From: Bacteroidales bacterium
GTDB lineage: Bacteria > Bacteroidota > Bacteroidia > Bacteroidales > Muribaculaceae
DNA length: 64,000 nucleotides
Assembly: GCA_022009815.1 (NCBI GenBank)
Contig: CP091725.1
Span: forward strand, 2,232,001 to 2,296,000
Direction: 5' to 3'
Part shown: in pieces, positions 8,310 through 19,146 of the stretch
Position numbering within the stretch: the stretch's first letter is position 1
Layout of the letters: each line of letters starts with the position of its first letter
Notes under the pieces: model-generated
What the model was told of the DNA's origin: nothing
The model's input: only the letters and a program-made list of their open reading frames with translations
Databases searched by the model: none
Position numbers and translations under genes: made by a program

Positions 8310-9890
8310 GTGGCAACATTAGAAGAAGAAATAAAAAGACGTCGCACATTCGCAATCATCAGTCACCCTGATGCCGGTAAAACAACATTGACCGAAAAAC
8401 TTCTCCTCTTTGGAGGCGCTATCCATGTGGCAGGGGCTGTGAAGTCCAATAAAATCAAAAAGACGGCCACGTCCGACTGGATGGAGATAGAGAAACAACG
8501 CGGCATCTCGGTGGCGACATCCGTGATGGGCTTCAATTATGGCGATTACAAAATCAACATTCTCGACACTCCCGGACACCAGGATTTCGCGGAGGATACG
8601 TATCGCACACTTACGGCTGTCGACAGTGTAATCATTGTGGTCGACGTGGCGAAAGGCGTGGAGCAACAGACGCGGAAGCTTATGGAGGTGTGCCGTATGC
8701 GCAACACTCCCGTTATTATCTTTGTCAACAAGCTCGACCGCGAGGGCCGCGATCCGTTCGACATCCTCGACGAGTTGGAGAGCGAGCTGAAAATCAGTGT
8801 GCGTCCGCTCAGCTGGCCTATCAACATCGGCGCGCATTTCAAAGGTGTCTACAATATATATGAGCATTCGCTCGACTTGTTCACGCCAAACAAGCAGCAT
8901 GTCACCGAACGAGTGGAGATTTCCGACGTCAACGACCCGGCTGTCGACGCAAGTGTCGGAGAGACAGATGCAAAGCGCTTGCGCGACGACCTTGAGCTTA
9001 TCGACGGAGTGTATCCGGAATTTGACGAGTCGGAGTATCTGAAGGGTGCTGTCGCACCGGTATTCTTCGGTTCGGCGCTCAACACGTTCGGCGTGAAGGA
9101 GCTGCTTGACTGCTTTGTTAAGATAGCGCCGTCGCCAAAGCCTATTATGGCAGTGGAGAGAGAGGTGAGGCCGGAGGAGCCCAATTTCACCGGTTTCGTG
9201 TTCAAGATTCACGCCAACATGGACCCCAACCACCGCAGCTGTATCGCTTTCGTGAAGATTTGTTCGGGCAAGTTCGAGCGAAATGTCAACTACAAGCAGA
9301 TGCGCACAGGCAAGACGATGCGTTTCGCGGCGCCTACCGCGTTTATGGCGCAGAAGAAAGACGTGGTCGACGAAGCTTATCCAGGTGACATTGTGGGTAT
9401 CCCCGACACCGGCAACTTTAAAATCGGCGACACGCTGACCGCCGGCGAGGATTTGCATTTCAAAGGCTTGCCGAGCTTCTCTCCGGAGATGTTTAAATAT
9501 ATCGAGAACACAGACCCGATGAAGACCAAGCAGCTGAACAAGGGCATCGAGCAGCTGATGGACGAGGGCGTGGCGCAATTGTTTGTCAACCAGTTTAATG
9601 GCCGCAAGCTTATCGGCACTGTCGGACAGCTGCAGTTTGAGGTTATACAGTATCGTTTGCTCCACGAATACGGCGCGCAATGCCGATGGGAGCCGATACA
9701 TCTCTACAAGGCATGCTGGATTGAGAGCGACGATGCCGATGCCTTGGCAGCGTTTAAAAAGCGCAAGCATCAGTTTATGGCGTTGGATCGTGACGGGCGC
9801 GACGTGTTTCTTGCCGATTCCAATTATGTGCTGCAGATGGCGCAGTCTGACTTCCCGAAAATTAAATTCCATTTCACAAGCGAGTTTTAG
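8310..9890 (+). CDS. prfC: peptide chain release factor 3
   Basis: GTPase that recycles RF1/RF2 from the ribosome after termination. 526 residues: G1 SHPDAGKTT, G3 DTPGHQDF, G4 NKLDRE, then the translation-factor beta barrel and the RF3-specific C-terminal domain ending near LAQSDF/FHFTSEF. The best start is a GTG at 8310; no ATG lies close upstream in frame. Full length for the family and unbroken. Confidence 0.95.
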   Translation: MATLEEEIKRRRTFAIISHPDAGKTTLTEKLLLFGGAIHVAGAVKSNKIKKTATSDWMEIEKQRGISVATSVMGFNYGDYKINILDTPGHQDFAEDTYRTLTAVDSVIIVVDVAKGVEQQTRKLMEVCRMRNTPVIIFVNKLDREGRDPFDILDELESELKISVRPLSWPINIGAHFKGVYNIYEHSLDLFTPNKQHVTERVEISDVNDPAVDASVGETDAKRLRDDLELIDGVYPEFDESEYLKGAVAPVFFGSALNTFGVKELLDCFVKIAPSPKPIMAVEREVRPEEPNFTGFVFKIHANMDPNHRSCIAFVKICSGKFERNVNYKQMRTGKTMRFAAPTAFMAQKKDVVDEAYPGDIVGIPDTGNFKIGDTLTAGEDLHFKGLPSFSPEMFKYIENTDPMKTKQLNKGIEQLMDEGVAQLFVNQFNGRKLIGTVGQLQFEVIQYRLLHEYGAQCRWEPIHLYKACWIESDDADALAAFKKRKHQFMALDRDGRDVFLADSNYVLQMAQSDFPKIKFHFTSEF

Positions 9891-9908
9891 TGCTTGAAAA
9901 ATAAATAA

Positions 9909-9956
9909 AAATCCGCAGGCGGAGCCGTGTTGCCGTCTGCGGATTTGTGTGTTTTT
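9909..9956 (+). terminator. terminator after prfC
   Basis: 14-bp stem with one G.U pair, 9909-9922 against 9933-9946, followed by GTGTGTTTTT. Confidence 0.75.
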
Positions 9957-10053
9957 ACGGCGTGTCTGACGTTCTCCGCACGGCATTGTGAAAATTGATG
10001 AAAAACCATTGAAAAACTGTCGTTGATGGCGGGTATATGTCGTTAATTTTTTG

Positions 10054-10061
10054 TATCTTTG
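10054..10061 (+). promoter_or_regulatory. -7 box for gyrA
   Basis: TATCTTTG 59 bases before the gyrA ATG. A -33 TTG at the usual distance is not seen. Confidence 0.5.
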
Positions 10062-10120
10062 CCATATTGAACCAAACCCTGTTTTCGGGGCTGGCTGTAA
10101 TGAATTTTTAAAGAACAATT

Positions 10121-12658
10121 ATGATAGAAGATCGTATTAGAAGGATCAATATTGAAAAAGAAATGCAGGACGCTTACATCGACTATTCAATGTCGGTGAT
10201 AGTGTCGCGCGCGCTGCCTGATGTGAGGGACGGCTTCAAGCCCGTGCACAGGCGTGTGCTGTTTGGAATGGAGCGACTTGGAAACACGTCCAACCAGCCG
10301 ACAAAGAAATGTGCGCGTATCGTAGGTGAGGTTATGGGTAAGTTTCACCCACACGGCGACTCGTCGATTTACTTCACGCTGGCGCGAATGGCACAAGACT
10401 GGGCGTTGCGCTATCCGCTTGTGTTCGGACAGGGTAACTTCGGCTCGCTCGACGGCGACTCTCCGGCGGCAATGCGTTACACGGAGGCGCGTCTTGCGAA
10501 GATTGGCGAGGAAATGCTCCGCGACATTGACGAGGATACTGTAGACTTCATGCCAAACTTCGACAACACTTTGGAGGAGCCGACAGTGTTGCCGACGCGT
10601 TTCCCGAACTTGCTCGTAAACGGAGCCTCGGGTATCGCTGTGGGTATGGCGACCAATATGCCTCCTCACAACCTCACGGAGGCAATCAACGCTTCGATTG
10701 CTCTTCTTGACAATCCGGAAATCACAATAGAGGAACTGATGCGCCACATCAAGGCGCCTGATTTCCCAACGGGCGGCACTATCTATGGATATGCCGGCGT
10801 GAAAGAGGCATACGAGACAGGCCGCGGACGTATCGTGGTCAGAGCGAAAGCTGAGATTGAAACGGAGAAGGAACATGAGGTGATTGTCATTTCTGAAATC
10901 CCGTATAATGTCAACAAGTCGGAATTGGTGAAATCAATTGCCGACCTCGCTATAGAGAAGAAGGTTGAGGGCATCAACAACGTCAAGGACCTGTCATCGG
11001 GCAAAGATGTGCGTGTGGTTGTGGAAGTCAAGAAAGACGCCAACGCCAACGTGCTGCTCAACAAGCTTTATAAGATGACTCCGCTTCAGTCATCGTTCAG
11101 CGTCAACAATGTAGCGCTCGTTGAAGGCCGTCCGAAGTTGCTCAACCTCAAGGAGCTGTTGCAGGCGTTTGTCGACCACAGACATGATGTCGTTATCCGC
11201 CGCACACGTTTCTTGATTAAGAAGGCTGAGGACCGCGCGCATATTGTCAAAGGTCTGATTGTGGCGTCTGACAATATCGACGAAGTGGTTAAAATTATCC
11301 GTTCTTCGGCGACAACCGACGAGGCGCGTCAGCGTTTGGGCGAGCGCTTCAACTTGGATGATGTCCAGACTAAGGCTATTGTCGATATGCGTCTGAGCGC
11401 GTTGGTCAACATGAACCAGGAGAAGCTTCACCAGGAATATGAAGACTTGTTGCACCAGATTGAGTATTTGAATTCAATCTTGAACGATCCGGATGTTTGC
11501 CGCAAGGTAATTGAGGATGAATTGGTCGAGACTCGTGACAAATACGGTGACGAGCGTCGCACGGAAATTGTTTACGCGTCGGAAGAGTTCAACGCTGAGG
11601 ATTTCTATGCCGACGACGACGTGATTATCACAATCTCGCATCTTGGATACATCAAGCGCACTCCGTTGACAGAGTTCCGCGCGCAAAATCGTGGCGGTGT
11701 CGGCGTCAAAGGCGGATCGACACGCGAAGAGGACTTCATCGAGTATATATATACGGCTACGATGCATAACTATATGCTGTTCTTCACGCAGCAGGGACGT
11801 TGCTATTGGATGAAGGTTTACGACATCCCGGAAGGCACAAAGACCAGCAAGGGACGTGCAATCCAGAACCTTCTCAATATCGGGTCGGACGACAAGGTCA
11901 AGGCGTTTGTCAATGTGAAACGTCTGGGCGATGCCGACTTTGTCAACTCTCACTATCTGATGTTCTGCACGAAGAATGGTGTAGTCAAGAAGACGCGTCT
12001 CGAGGCTTATTCACGTCCTCGACAGAATGGTGTCAACGCAATCGTGATACGTGAGGGCGACGAGCTGCTGCAAGTGCGCATGACAAACGGCAACGAGGAA
12101 GTGCTGTTGGCAAATCGCAACGGCCGTGCAATCCGCTTCAACGAGTCGGCAGTGCGCGAAATGGGACGTATGTCTGCTGGCGTGAAGGGCATGACGCTTG
12201 ATGGCGGCGACGATGCCGTGGTAGGAATGATAACAATGCCTCTCGGTACGGAAAAAACAGTCATGGTGGTTTCTGAACAAGGCTATGGCAAACGCTCGGT
12301 GCTTGACGACTATCGTGTCACCAACCGTGGCGGCAAGGGTGTCAAGACAATCAACGTGACCGACAAGACCGGCCGTCTGGTCGACATCAAGGATGTTGAC
12401 GACACCAAAGACTTGGTGATTATAAACAAGTCGGGCATAACAATCCGTCTGAAAGTGGCTGATGTGCGTGTGATGGGTCGTGCAACCCAGGGCGTGCGTC
12501 TGATCAATTTGGAGAAGCGCAACGATGAGATTGCTTCGGTTTGCGTGGTCGACACATGCGACGACGAGGAGGCGATTGCTGAAAATAATGCCGATGGACA
12601 GAACCAAGAGCCGTCGACAGATGTTGTAGATAATAATGTAGATAATAATATTGAATAA
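10121..12658 (+). CDS. gyrA: DNA gyrase subunit A
   Basis: Catalytic subunit of the type II topoisomerase that introduces negative supercoils. 845 residues. The breakage-reunion domain holds the catalytic Tyr120 (AAMRYTEARL) and the HPHGD motif at 76-80. The GyrA-box-like QNRGGVGVKG begins near residue 522, followed by the C-terminal beta-pinwheel and an acidic tail (DTCDDEEAI... NNVDNNIE). In the quinolone-determining region, Ser81 matches E. coli Ser83 (the susceptible residue), while the position matching Asp87 is Phe85. Unbroken, with its own promoter; the TPR gene follows 23 bases later. Confidence 0.96.
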   Translation: MIEDRIRRINIEKEMQDAYIDYSMSVIVSRALPDVRDGFKPVHRRVLFGMERLGNTSNQPTKKCARIVGEVMGKFHPHGDSSIYFTLARMAQDWALRYPLVFGQGNFGSLDGDSPAAMRYTEARLAKIGEEMLRDIDEDTVDFMPNFDNTLEEPTVLPTRFPNLLVNGASGIAVGMATNMPPHNLTEAINASIALLDNPEITIEELMRHIKAPDFPTGGTIYGYAGVKEAYETGRGRIVVRAKAEIETEKEHEVIVISEIPYNVNKSELVKSIADLAIEKKVEGINNVKDLSSGKDVRVVVEVKKDANANVLLNKLYKMTPLQSSFSVNNVALVEGRPKLLNLKELLQAFVDHRHDVVIRRTRFLIKKAEDRAHIVKGLIVASDNIDEVVKIIRSSATTDEARQRLGERFNLDDVQTKAIVDMRLSALVNMNQEKLHQEYEDLLHQIEYLNSILNDPDVCRKVIEDELVETRDKYGDERRTEIVYASEEFNAEDFYADDDVIITISHLGYIKRTPLTEFRAQNRGGVGVKGGSTREEDFIEYIYTATMHNYMLFFTQQGRCYWMKVYDIPEGTKTSKGRAIQNLLNIGSDDKVKAFVNVKRLGDADFVNSHYLMFCTKNGVVKKTRLEAYSRPRQNGVNAIVIREGDELLQVRMTNGNEEVLLANRNGRAIRFNESAVREMGRMSAGVKGMTLDGGDDAVVGMITMPLGTEKTVMVVSEQGYGKRSVLDDYRVTNRGGKGVKTINVTDKTGRLVDIKDVDDTKDLVIINKSGITIRLKVADVRVMGRATQGVRLINLEKRNDEIASVCVVDTCDDEEAIAENNADGQNQEPSTDVVDNNVDNNIE

Positions 12659-12681
12659 AAAGATAAAAAAATCTAACTAAA

Positions 12682-13943
12682 ATGAAAAAAAGAAATCAAT
12701 TCTATTGCTTTGCGCCTTGACAACGTTCGGTGCATTTGCTCAAAAGAGTCTTGTTGACGATGTAGAGCATCAGATTGGAGGCTTCAATGTGTCGGTCGAC
12801 GCATATAAAGAGGCTGCCGGCAAGATTAAACCGGCGTTGGAAAATGCCGAGACTAAGGACCAGGCTAAGACTTGGTTTGTTGCAGGAAAGGCAAACATGG
12901 GCATCTACGACCAGTGTATGGCTATGCTTCAGCTTGGCAAGGATGCAGACAAGGAGCTTATGGCAACTTCGTTGATGACCGCGTTTAACGACTTCAAGGT
13001 GGCTCTTCCTTTGGACTCTGTTAAGCAGACAAACAAGGATGGCTCATTTAAATTGGACAAGAAGACGGGTCTTCCAAAAATCAAAACTGAATATTCTAAG
13101 GATATCGCCGGCATCCTTGTCGGACACCATGTTGATTTCAACCGCGTTGGTTCTGATTTGTACAACTTGAAGAAGTACAAAGAGGCTTATGACGCATGGG
13201 GAGCATACCTCGAATTGCCTAACATGGGAATCGCTGGAAAAGATAAGTTCAACCCGGTGGCTGTGGCAGACTCTACAATGTCGCTTATCGCATTCTATCG
13301 CGGTATCGCCGCTTGGCAGGCTGAAGACATGAAGGCTGCTGTTGCGTCGTTTGCACAGGCCCGCAAATTGGGCTACAAGGAGAAGGAGGCGTTTGACTAT
13401 GCAATCAGCTGCTACGCCGGCTTGCAGGACAACGAGGGTATCGTTGCCATTGCAAAAGAGGCTCTTCCTTTGTTCGGCGACAAGGATCCTCAGTATATGA
13501 ACGTAATCATCAACGACAATGTCAACAAGGGCAACCTTGACGAGGCATTGAGCATGGTTGACGCAGCTATCGCCAACAAGCCGACTGCCGCTCTTTACAA
13601 TTTGAAGGGATTCGTTCTTGAGCAGAAGAAGGATGAGGACTCGGCATTGGAATTCTACAAAAAGGCTGTTGAGATGGAGCCGGAAAACGTCCAGGCTCAG
13701 TTCAACACTGGCCGTATGTACATGAAGCAGGCTGTGGCTCTTGCGACAGAGGCAGAGAAACTTCAGGGTTCGGCTTTCACTAAGTTCAAGATGGAGAAAC
13801 TTGATCCGTTGTATCAGGCCGCTCTTCCATACATGAAGAAGGCTTATGAATTGGACACTACCGACACTCAGACAAAACGTTTGCTCGGCAACATCTACTA
13901 TCAGCTGAATATGGAAAACGAGCTCAACGCATTGGGTTTGTAA
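12682..13943 (+). CDS. secreted tetratricopeptide-repeat protein (frame break near 12690)
   Basis: About 420 residues once one A is restored in the A-run just after the ATG at 12682; the frame then reads a normal signal peptide (MKKKKSILLLCALTTFGAFA, cleavage before QK). Without the repair the annotated frame would start at a TTG inside the signal sequence. Several TPR units are visible, clearest at about residues 290-350 (GFVLEQKKDEDSALEFYKKA, VEMEPENVQAQFNTGRMYM). Probably periplasmic; TPR proteins scaffold partners and no enzyme motif is present. Partner unknown. Confidence 0.75.
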
Positions 13944-13957
13944 ACGAATCAGCATAA

Positions 13958-13996
13958 ACAAGAAAACGCCTACCACAACGGTAGGCGTTTTCTTGT
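13958..13996. terminator. bidirectional terminator between TPR gene and asnA
   Basis: Perfect 17-bp stem, 13958-13974 against 13980-13996, with a 5-base loop ACAAC. The stem ends supply A- and T-rich flanks, so it can serve both convergent genes. Confidence 0.85.
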
Positions 13997-14017
13997 TTAT
14001 GTCTTGTCTGAATTGGA

Positions 14018-15051
14018 CTACATCAGCAGGATATTGTTCTTGCGGCATTCCTCGATGTGCTCCTCTGGCCAGATGCTTGCCTGCACCTCTCCGATATGCG
14101 CTTTCTGCAGGAGGAACATGCACAATCGGCTTTGACCGATACCGCCGCCGATTGAGTAGGGCAGCTCGCCGTTGAGCAGCGATTGGTGGAATTTAAGCTG
14201 CTCGCGCTCAAGACAGCCGCGCAGTTCAAGTTGTTTGTGCAGAGACTCCGGACTCACGCGTATTCCCATTGATGAAATCTCAAACGGGATGTCGAGCACG
14301 TCGTTCCAAAGCATTATGTCACCGTTCAGACCGTTGTAGCCATCGCTGTTTTCCGTAATCCAATCGTCATAGTCGGGGGCGCGGCCGTCGTGAGGCTTGC
14401 CGTCGGAAAGGTCTGCGCCGATGCCGACGATAAACACTGCCCGGTAGCGTTTCGTTATCTCGCGCTCACGCTCTTTCGGGTCAAGGTCGGGATACATGTC
14501 GAGCAGTTGCTGTGAGTGAACCACCTTTATCTTTCGGGAAGCACTGGGGTGATGTGCGGGAAACGCTCGTAAATCAGCCATTCCGTCTCGCGCAGCGCGG
14601 CATATATGTCGTTGACGGTGTCAATAAGGTAGGCAAGGGTGCGGTCGCTTTCTGTTATTGTCTTTTCCCAATCCCATTGGTCTACATATAATGAGTGTAT
14701 GTTGTCCAAATCCTCAAATGTGCGGATGGCGTTCATGTCGGTGTAGAGTCCGAAGCCGGGAGCAATGCCGTAGGCTCCGAGTTTTGTGCGCTTCCATTTT
14801 GCCAATGAGTGGACAACTTCAGCATGGCGGTTGCCCATGGCTTTGATGTCGAAACCGACGGCGTGCTCCACGCCGTTGAGGTCGTCGTTAAGACCGGTGC
14901 CAGAGAGCACAAAAAGCGGAGCCGTGACGCGGCGCAGGTTCAAGCGCTTGGCAAGCCGCTCTTGAAAAGAGTCTTTGATAAACTTGATTGCAATCTCGGT
15001 TGTTTCCGGAAGCAATTTCAGTTTGTATCGTTTAGGTATGATAAGTTCCAT
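14018..15051 (-). CDS. asnA: aspartate-ammonia ligase (frame break near 14535)
   Basis: Makes asparagine from aspartate, ammonia and ATP. About 344 residues with one base restored. The N-terminal half starts MELIIPKRYKLKLLPETT and contains LFVLSGTGLNDDLNG and SLYVDQWDWEK; the other half has GIGADLSDGKPHDGRAPDYDDW and the C-terminal GGGIGQSRLCM motif. The halves meet at PVLPE / KIKVVHSQQLLDMYP, where adding one A to an A-run restores the frame. AsnA is a class II aaRS-like fold and all conserved blocks are present. Confidence 0.92.
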
Positions 15052-15071
15052 ATTTTTTTCTTATTTTAGCG

Positions 15072-15102
15072 CAAAAGTAACATTATAATTTGATATTGCC
15101 AA
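15072..15102 (-). promoter_or_regulatory. promoter of asnA
   Basis: Minus-strand TACTTTTG (15079-15072) with TTG at 15102-15100, spacer 20 bases; ATG follows 20 bases downstream. Confidence 0.6.
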
Positions 15103-15241
15103 ATATTGCTGTCAAAATGTTTTATAAACGTGCCTTGTGTTTGCAAAATGATATGACAACGGGCGTATGCGCGCTAAATTTAAATTTTGGTGATTTAGGC
15201 ATTAAAAATGTCCGAAAAGAATGTCGTTGAGCGATAGCCCT

Positions 15242-15271
15242 TTGAATATTGTTGCGTGCAACGTATCTTTG
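15242..15271 (+). promoter_or_regulatory. promoter of the BamA-like gene
   Basis: TTG (15242-15244), 19-base spacer, TATCTTTG (15264-15271), then ATG at 15289. A small palindrome GTTGCGTGCAAC sits inside the spacer. Confidence 0.6.
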
Positions 15272-15288
15272 CATAACCAATTGAGAAA

Positions 15289-16593
15289 ATGAAATCCATA
15301 ATTGACAAATATATAATATTGGCAAAGAGCGTTGCCGTGGCATTTGTCGTGGCGTTTGTGGCTTGTCTGACGGCGGTCGCGCAGGAACGCACCGACACCG
15401 TGTCATACCGCTACATACCGCTGTCGCAGGAGGAGATTGACAGCCTTGTGCCTAAAGAACTGTTGTCGCCACAGCCGGCCGACACTGTCGTGGCGCAGAA
15501 GGAGGTTTCCGGTCCGTTCACGTCAATGCTGAAACGCGACACGAAGTTTCTCCGTTATCTTGACCGTCTGGCAACTGGAAACAAGGACCGTTCGTTTGAA
15601 AAGAAGTTTGATGTGAACTTCATTGTGATGCCGTCGTATACGAGAGAGGGCAGTTTCGGAATAGGCGGCGGTGCGACAGGACTGTATCGGCTTGACCGCA
15701 CCGACTCGATTATGCAGCCTTCTGACATCACATTGATAGGCAATGTGACTCTTAATGGATTTTTTGCCCTGACAGCCAGTGGAAATACTCATTTCCCGGG
15801 AAGAAGACTGCGCTATTCCTATAAGTTGGAGTATACGTATTCCCCGCTTGATTTCTGGGGAATCTCTCGGGAGGCTTGTGGCTTGAATCCGAAGATTGAC
15901 TATACAAGAAATCAGTTGAAATATACGTCCGACCTTATGTATCGGATGACAGGCAATTTCAATATCGGCGCATTGATCGACTTGGTTTATGCCGAGATTA
16001 CAAAGATTGACAATATCGATTATCTTGAGGGACAAGACAAATCGCATTTCTTCACGGGGCTCGGATTGGTGCTGCAGTACGATACGCGCGACTTCATTCT
16101 TCAGCCGCGGCGAGGTGTGAACCTGATGCTGCGCATGGGGGTGAGGCCTCAGGTGCTTGGCACGTTTGACAGGACATTGTTCAATCTCAGTTTTACGGGT
16201 AATTACTATCAGCCGTTGTGGAAAGGAGCGATGCTTGCCTTTGACGCGTATGCAAGTTTCAACAGCAAGCAGTCGCCGTGGCCGCTACGGGAAGCTTTGG
16301 GCAGCGGCGGAATCCGTATGAGAGGTTATTATTCAGGACGTTATATCGACAATAACCTGACAACGCTGCAGGTGGAATACCGTCAGCATTTGTTTTCACG
16401 CTTTGGCGTGGCGCTATGGGGAGGAATGGGCAATGTGTTTACGTCGCCCGGACATTTCAGAGGCAAGGACATTCTGGCGAATGGAGGCATCGGACTGCGT
16501 GTTGAGCTGAAACATAATGTCAATGGTCGTATTGATTTCGGATTCGGACGCAACACCTGTGGCTTCGTGTTTGCGATAGGAGAGGCGTTCTAA
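15289..16593 (+). CDS. BamA/TamA-family outer-membrane beta barrel without POTRA domains
   Basis: 434 residues. A signal peptide (about 31 residues, ending TAVAQ), a short polar linker (about 32-100) and then a C-terminal Omp85-type barrel with alternating aromatic beta strands, a signature loop like VRGY (RMRGYYSGRY, near residue 345) and a terminal Phe. There is no room for POTRA domains, so this is a short 'surface antigen D15' type protein rather than BamA itself. Probable role in outer-membrane protein or lipid handling; substrate unknown. The acyltransferase gene starts 13 bases later. Confidence 0.75.
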   Translation: MKSIIDKYIILAKSVAVAFVVAFVACLTAVAQERTDTVSYRYIPLSQEEIDSLVPKELLSPQPADTVVAQKEVSGPFTSMLKRDTKFLRYLDRLATGNKDRSFEKKFDVNFIVMPSYTREGSFGIGGGATGLYRLDRTDSIMQPSDITLIGNVTLNGFFALTASGNTHFPGRRLRYSYKLEYTYSPLDFWGISREACGLNPKIDYTRNQLKYTSDLMYRMTGNFNIGALIDLVYAEITKIDNIDYLEGQDKSHFFTGLGLVLQYDTRDFILQPRRGVNLMLRMGVRPQVLGTFDRTLFNLSFTGNYYQPLWKGAMLAFDAYASFNSKQSPWPLREALGSGGIRMRGYYSGRYIDNNLTTLQVEYRQHLFSRFGVALWGGMGNVFTSPGHFRGKDILANGGIGLRVELKHNVNGRIDFGFGRNTCGFVFAIGEAF

Positions 16594-16606
16594 AAAAAAG
16601 ATTGTG

Positions 16607-17597
16607 ATGAAACAACGGAATTCGGCAATAGAGATGCTGCGCATATTGAGTATGATGATGGTGCTGATGGTTCATTTTGTCGGCGCCACATTCGGTTTGC
16701 CCACAAGAGAACAGTTGTATGCGTTGGATTCTGGCGTTTTGTGGAAAGACGTTCTTGAATCACTGTCGATAGTGGGTGTCAACTGCTTTGTGCTGATTTC
16801 GGGATATTACGGGATAAAGGCCACCAGGCGCCGTCTGCTTGACTTCACGCTGTGGTGCCTGTTTGCCTCGCTGCTTGCCTATGCCTGCAGATGCGTTGAG
16901 GCGGGTTGTTTGGCAGACGGTTTTGTGGACGCATTGCTTGTTTATTCAAAAACTGACTTATGGTTTGTCCCGGCTTATCTTGCTTTGTTTCTTTTAAGCC
17001 CGCTCCTAAATGCCGGCCTGGAGCGTCTTGATGGGCGTAGGCTGCATCTGATGCTGCTGGCGTTGATATTCATAAACGTGTATCTGGGCTGGTTTCACAA
17101 AGGGGGAATAAATCCCACAGGCTACAACGTGATGCAAATGGTGTTTCTGTACGTTATAGGTCATTGTCTGCATAGAAACTTGCCGTTGCTGCAGGTTTTC
17201 CCGTTGTGGGGATATTTGTGTGTCTATCTATTGTCGACAGTCTCCATCGGGTTGGCTCTTGATTTCGCTTACAACAATCCTTTTGTGCTGTTGTCGGCGG
17301 TGGCATTGTTTATGGTCTTTGTGAAAATTCCGGCATTCTCTTCGCCGGCGGTCAATTGGGTTTCGGTGTCTGTGTTTATGGTCTACCTGCTTCACAAGAC
17401 GCCATATTTGGATTAAGCTGCGCAACTCGTTGATCGGTCTTTATGTGGACAACGACACGTTTGGATTCGTGTGGCGCAGCGTGGCGCTTTATGTAGCGAT
17501 TTTTGTCGTGTGCATTCTTGTCGACAAGGTCAGGATGCCGGTGTGCCGATGGGTTGCGTCGCAGTTGCCGTCGGCGGTAGGCGGAGGGCGGAAGTAG
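16607..17597 (+). CDS. acyltransferase family 3 membrane protein (frame break near 17406)
   Basis: About 330 residues with 8-10 hydrophobic segments. The N-terminal MKQRNSAIEMLRILSMMMVLMVH carries the Arg/His pair typical of Acyl_transf_3 (OafA/WecH-like) enzymes that O-acetylate surface glycans or other extracytoplasmic substrates. The frame ends early at 17416 inside the last conserved segment (LLHKTPY); two bases added at a T-run near 17406 give YFWIKLRNSLIGLYV and continue to a TAG at 17595-17597. Start is the ATG at 16607 rather than the preceding GTG. Confidence 0.78.
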
Positions 17598-17674
17598 TTG
17601 TGACGACTTCTTGCTTTCTGCGGAAATGCGGCGGATGAAATTTTAAATAAAGCAAAATAAGGAATTCAGGTACA

Positions 17675-17703
17675 TTGAGAGTGGCATATTTGGGCTAACT
17701 TTG
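17675..17703 (+). promoter_or_regulatory. promoter of the MATE gene
   Basis: TTG (17675-17677), 18-base spacer, TAACTTTG (17696-17703); ATG at 17729. Confidence 0.6.
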
Positions 17704-17728
17704 CACACTGTTATAAAAAGAGAGATTG

Positions 17729-19083
17729 ATGGCGCAGAAGAATCAGATAGATATGCTCAACGGACCGTTGTTGAAAAAAATATTGCTTTTCAGCCTGCCG
17801 TTGGCGGCAAGCAGTGTGCTTCAACAATTGTTCAATTCAATAGACGTGGCGGTGGTGGGACGTTTCGTAGGCCGCGAGGCACTTGCTGCCGTTGGCGCCA
17901 ATTCTCCGGTAATCAGCCTGCTCATCAATTTGTTTGTCGGCATTTCGATGGGAGCCAACGCCATAATCTCCAATCAGATAGGAAGCGGCAATGACGATGG
18001 CGTGCGCCGGTCGGTGTCGACGGTGTCTGTGCTGGCGCTCGCCAGCGGATTGTTTCTCGCAGTGCTTGGCGTGGCGGTGGCACGCCCGATTCTTGAACTG
18101 ATAGATACGCCACAGGAGGTGCTCGACATGGCAGTGCTCTATCTGCGGGTGTATTTCTTGGGAATGCCGTTTTTTATGATTTTCAATTTCGGTTCAGCAG
18201 TGTTGCGCAGCAAAGGCGACACGCGCCGTCCGCTTTACATCCTTGTTGTGGCAGGTATTGTCAACACCGTGCTCAATTTGATTTTTGTGCTTTGGTGCGG
18301 AATGGGTGTTGAAGGAGTGGCTATCGCTACCGGAATCGCCAACGCATTGAGCGCTGCGATGATTGTGGTGTTGATGCAGAAAGAGCGGGGACCGCTCAGA
18401 CTTCAATTGAAGGGAATCCGCATTTATGGACAGGAATTGAGGAGAATATTGAAAATAGGAGTTCCGGCAGGGTTGCAGGGAATGGTGTTTCGGTGTCGAA
18501 CGTGATAGTACAGTCTACAATCAACACCTATGGTGCAGGCGCGGTGGCAGGCTCGTCGGCGGCATTGAACTTTGAATTCTACTGCTATTTCATTGTTGTG
18601 GCGTTCAATGGCGCTGCAATCAGTTTTATCGGGCAGAATTACGGCGCGGGGCAGATGCAGCGTGTGAAGCGCATATTCTGGCTCTGCATGGCGATGAGCG
18701 TCGTCGGTTGTGGACTTGCCAACCTGTTGTTTGTGTGGCAGGACGACTTCTTCCTGAATTTCTTCTCGACCGACGCGGTGGTCCATGAGTATGGAGCGAT
18801 ACGTTTGCACACGGTGTTGGCATTCCAGTGGCTCGCATGTAGTTATGAGATATCCGGATCGTCGTTGCGGGGGATGGGACGGTCGTTGATGCCAACGCTG
18901 TTTACGGTTGTCGGCACGTGCCTGCTGAGGATTGTGTGGGTTTATGTAGTGTGTCCCAACTATCACGGATTCAAGATGCTGATGTCGGTCTATCCGATAT
19001 CGTGGGTGCTTACCGGTCTGATGGTCGTCACTGCGTTTGCTGTAGTGCTGAGAAAAGAAAGCAGGCGATTGCCTGAGAAATAA
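17729..19083 (+). CDS. MATE family efflux transporter (frame break near 18489)
   Basis: About 451 residues, twelve predicted membrane helices in two halves related by pseudo-symmetry, as in NorM/DinF cation-coupled exporters. The N-terminal half holds SLPLAASSVLQQLFNSID and VVGRFVGREALAAVGANSPV. The frame breaks at LQGMVF/SVSNVIVQSTINTYG, where one T added to TTT restores it. The second half continues to LRKESRRLPEK. Substrate cannot be predicted. Confidence 0.88.
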
Positions 19084-19146
19084 ACAAAAGGCAGGAATTT
19101 GTTGAAGAATTGTGCGCTTTCGGGTAAAAAAGGTTAAATCGGCACA

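Noticed and set aside
18490..19083. Separate second MATE-like gene
   Set aside because: The sequence continues the first half exactly in family order; one missing T explains the split.
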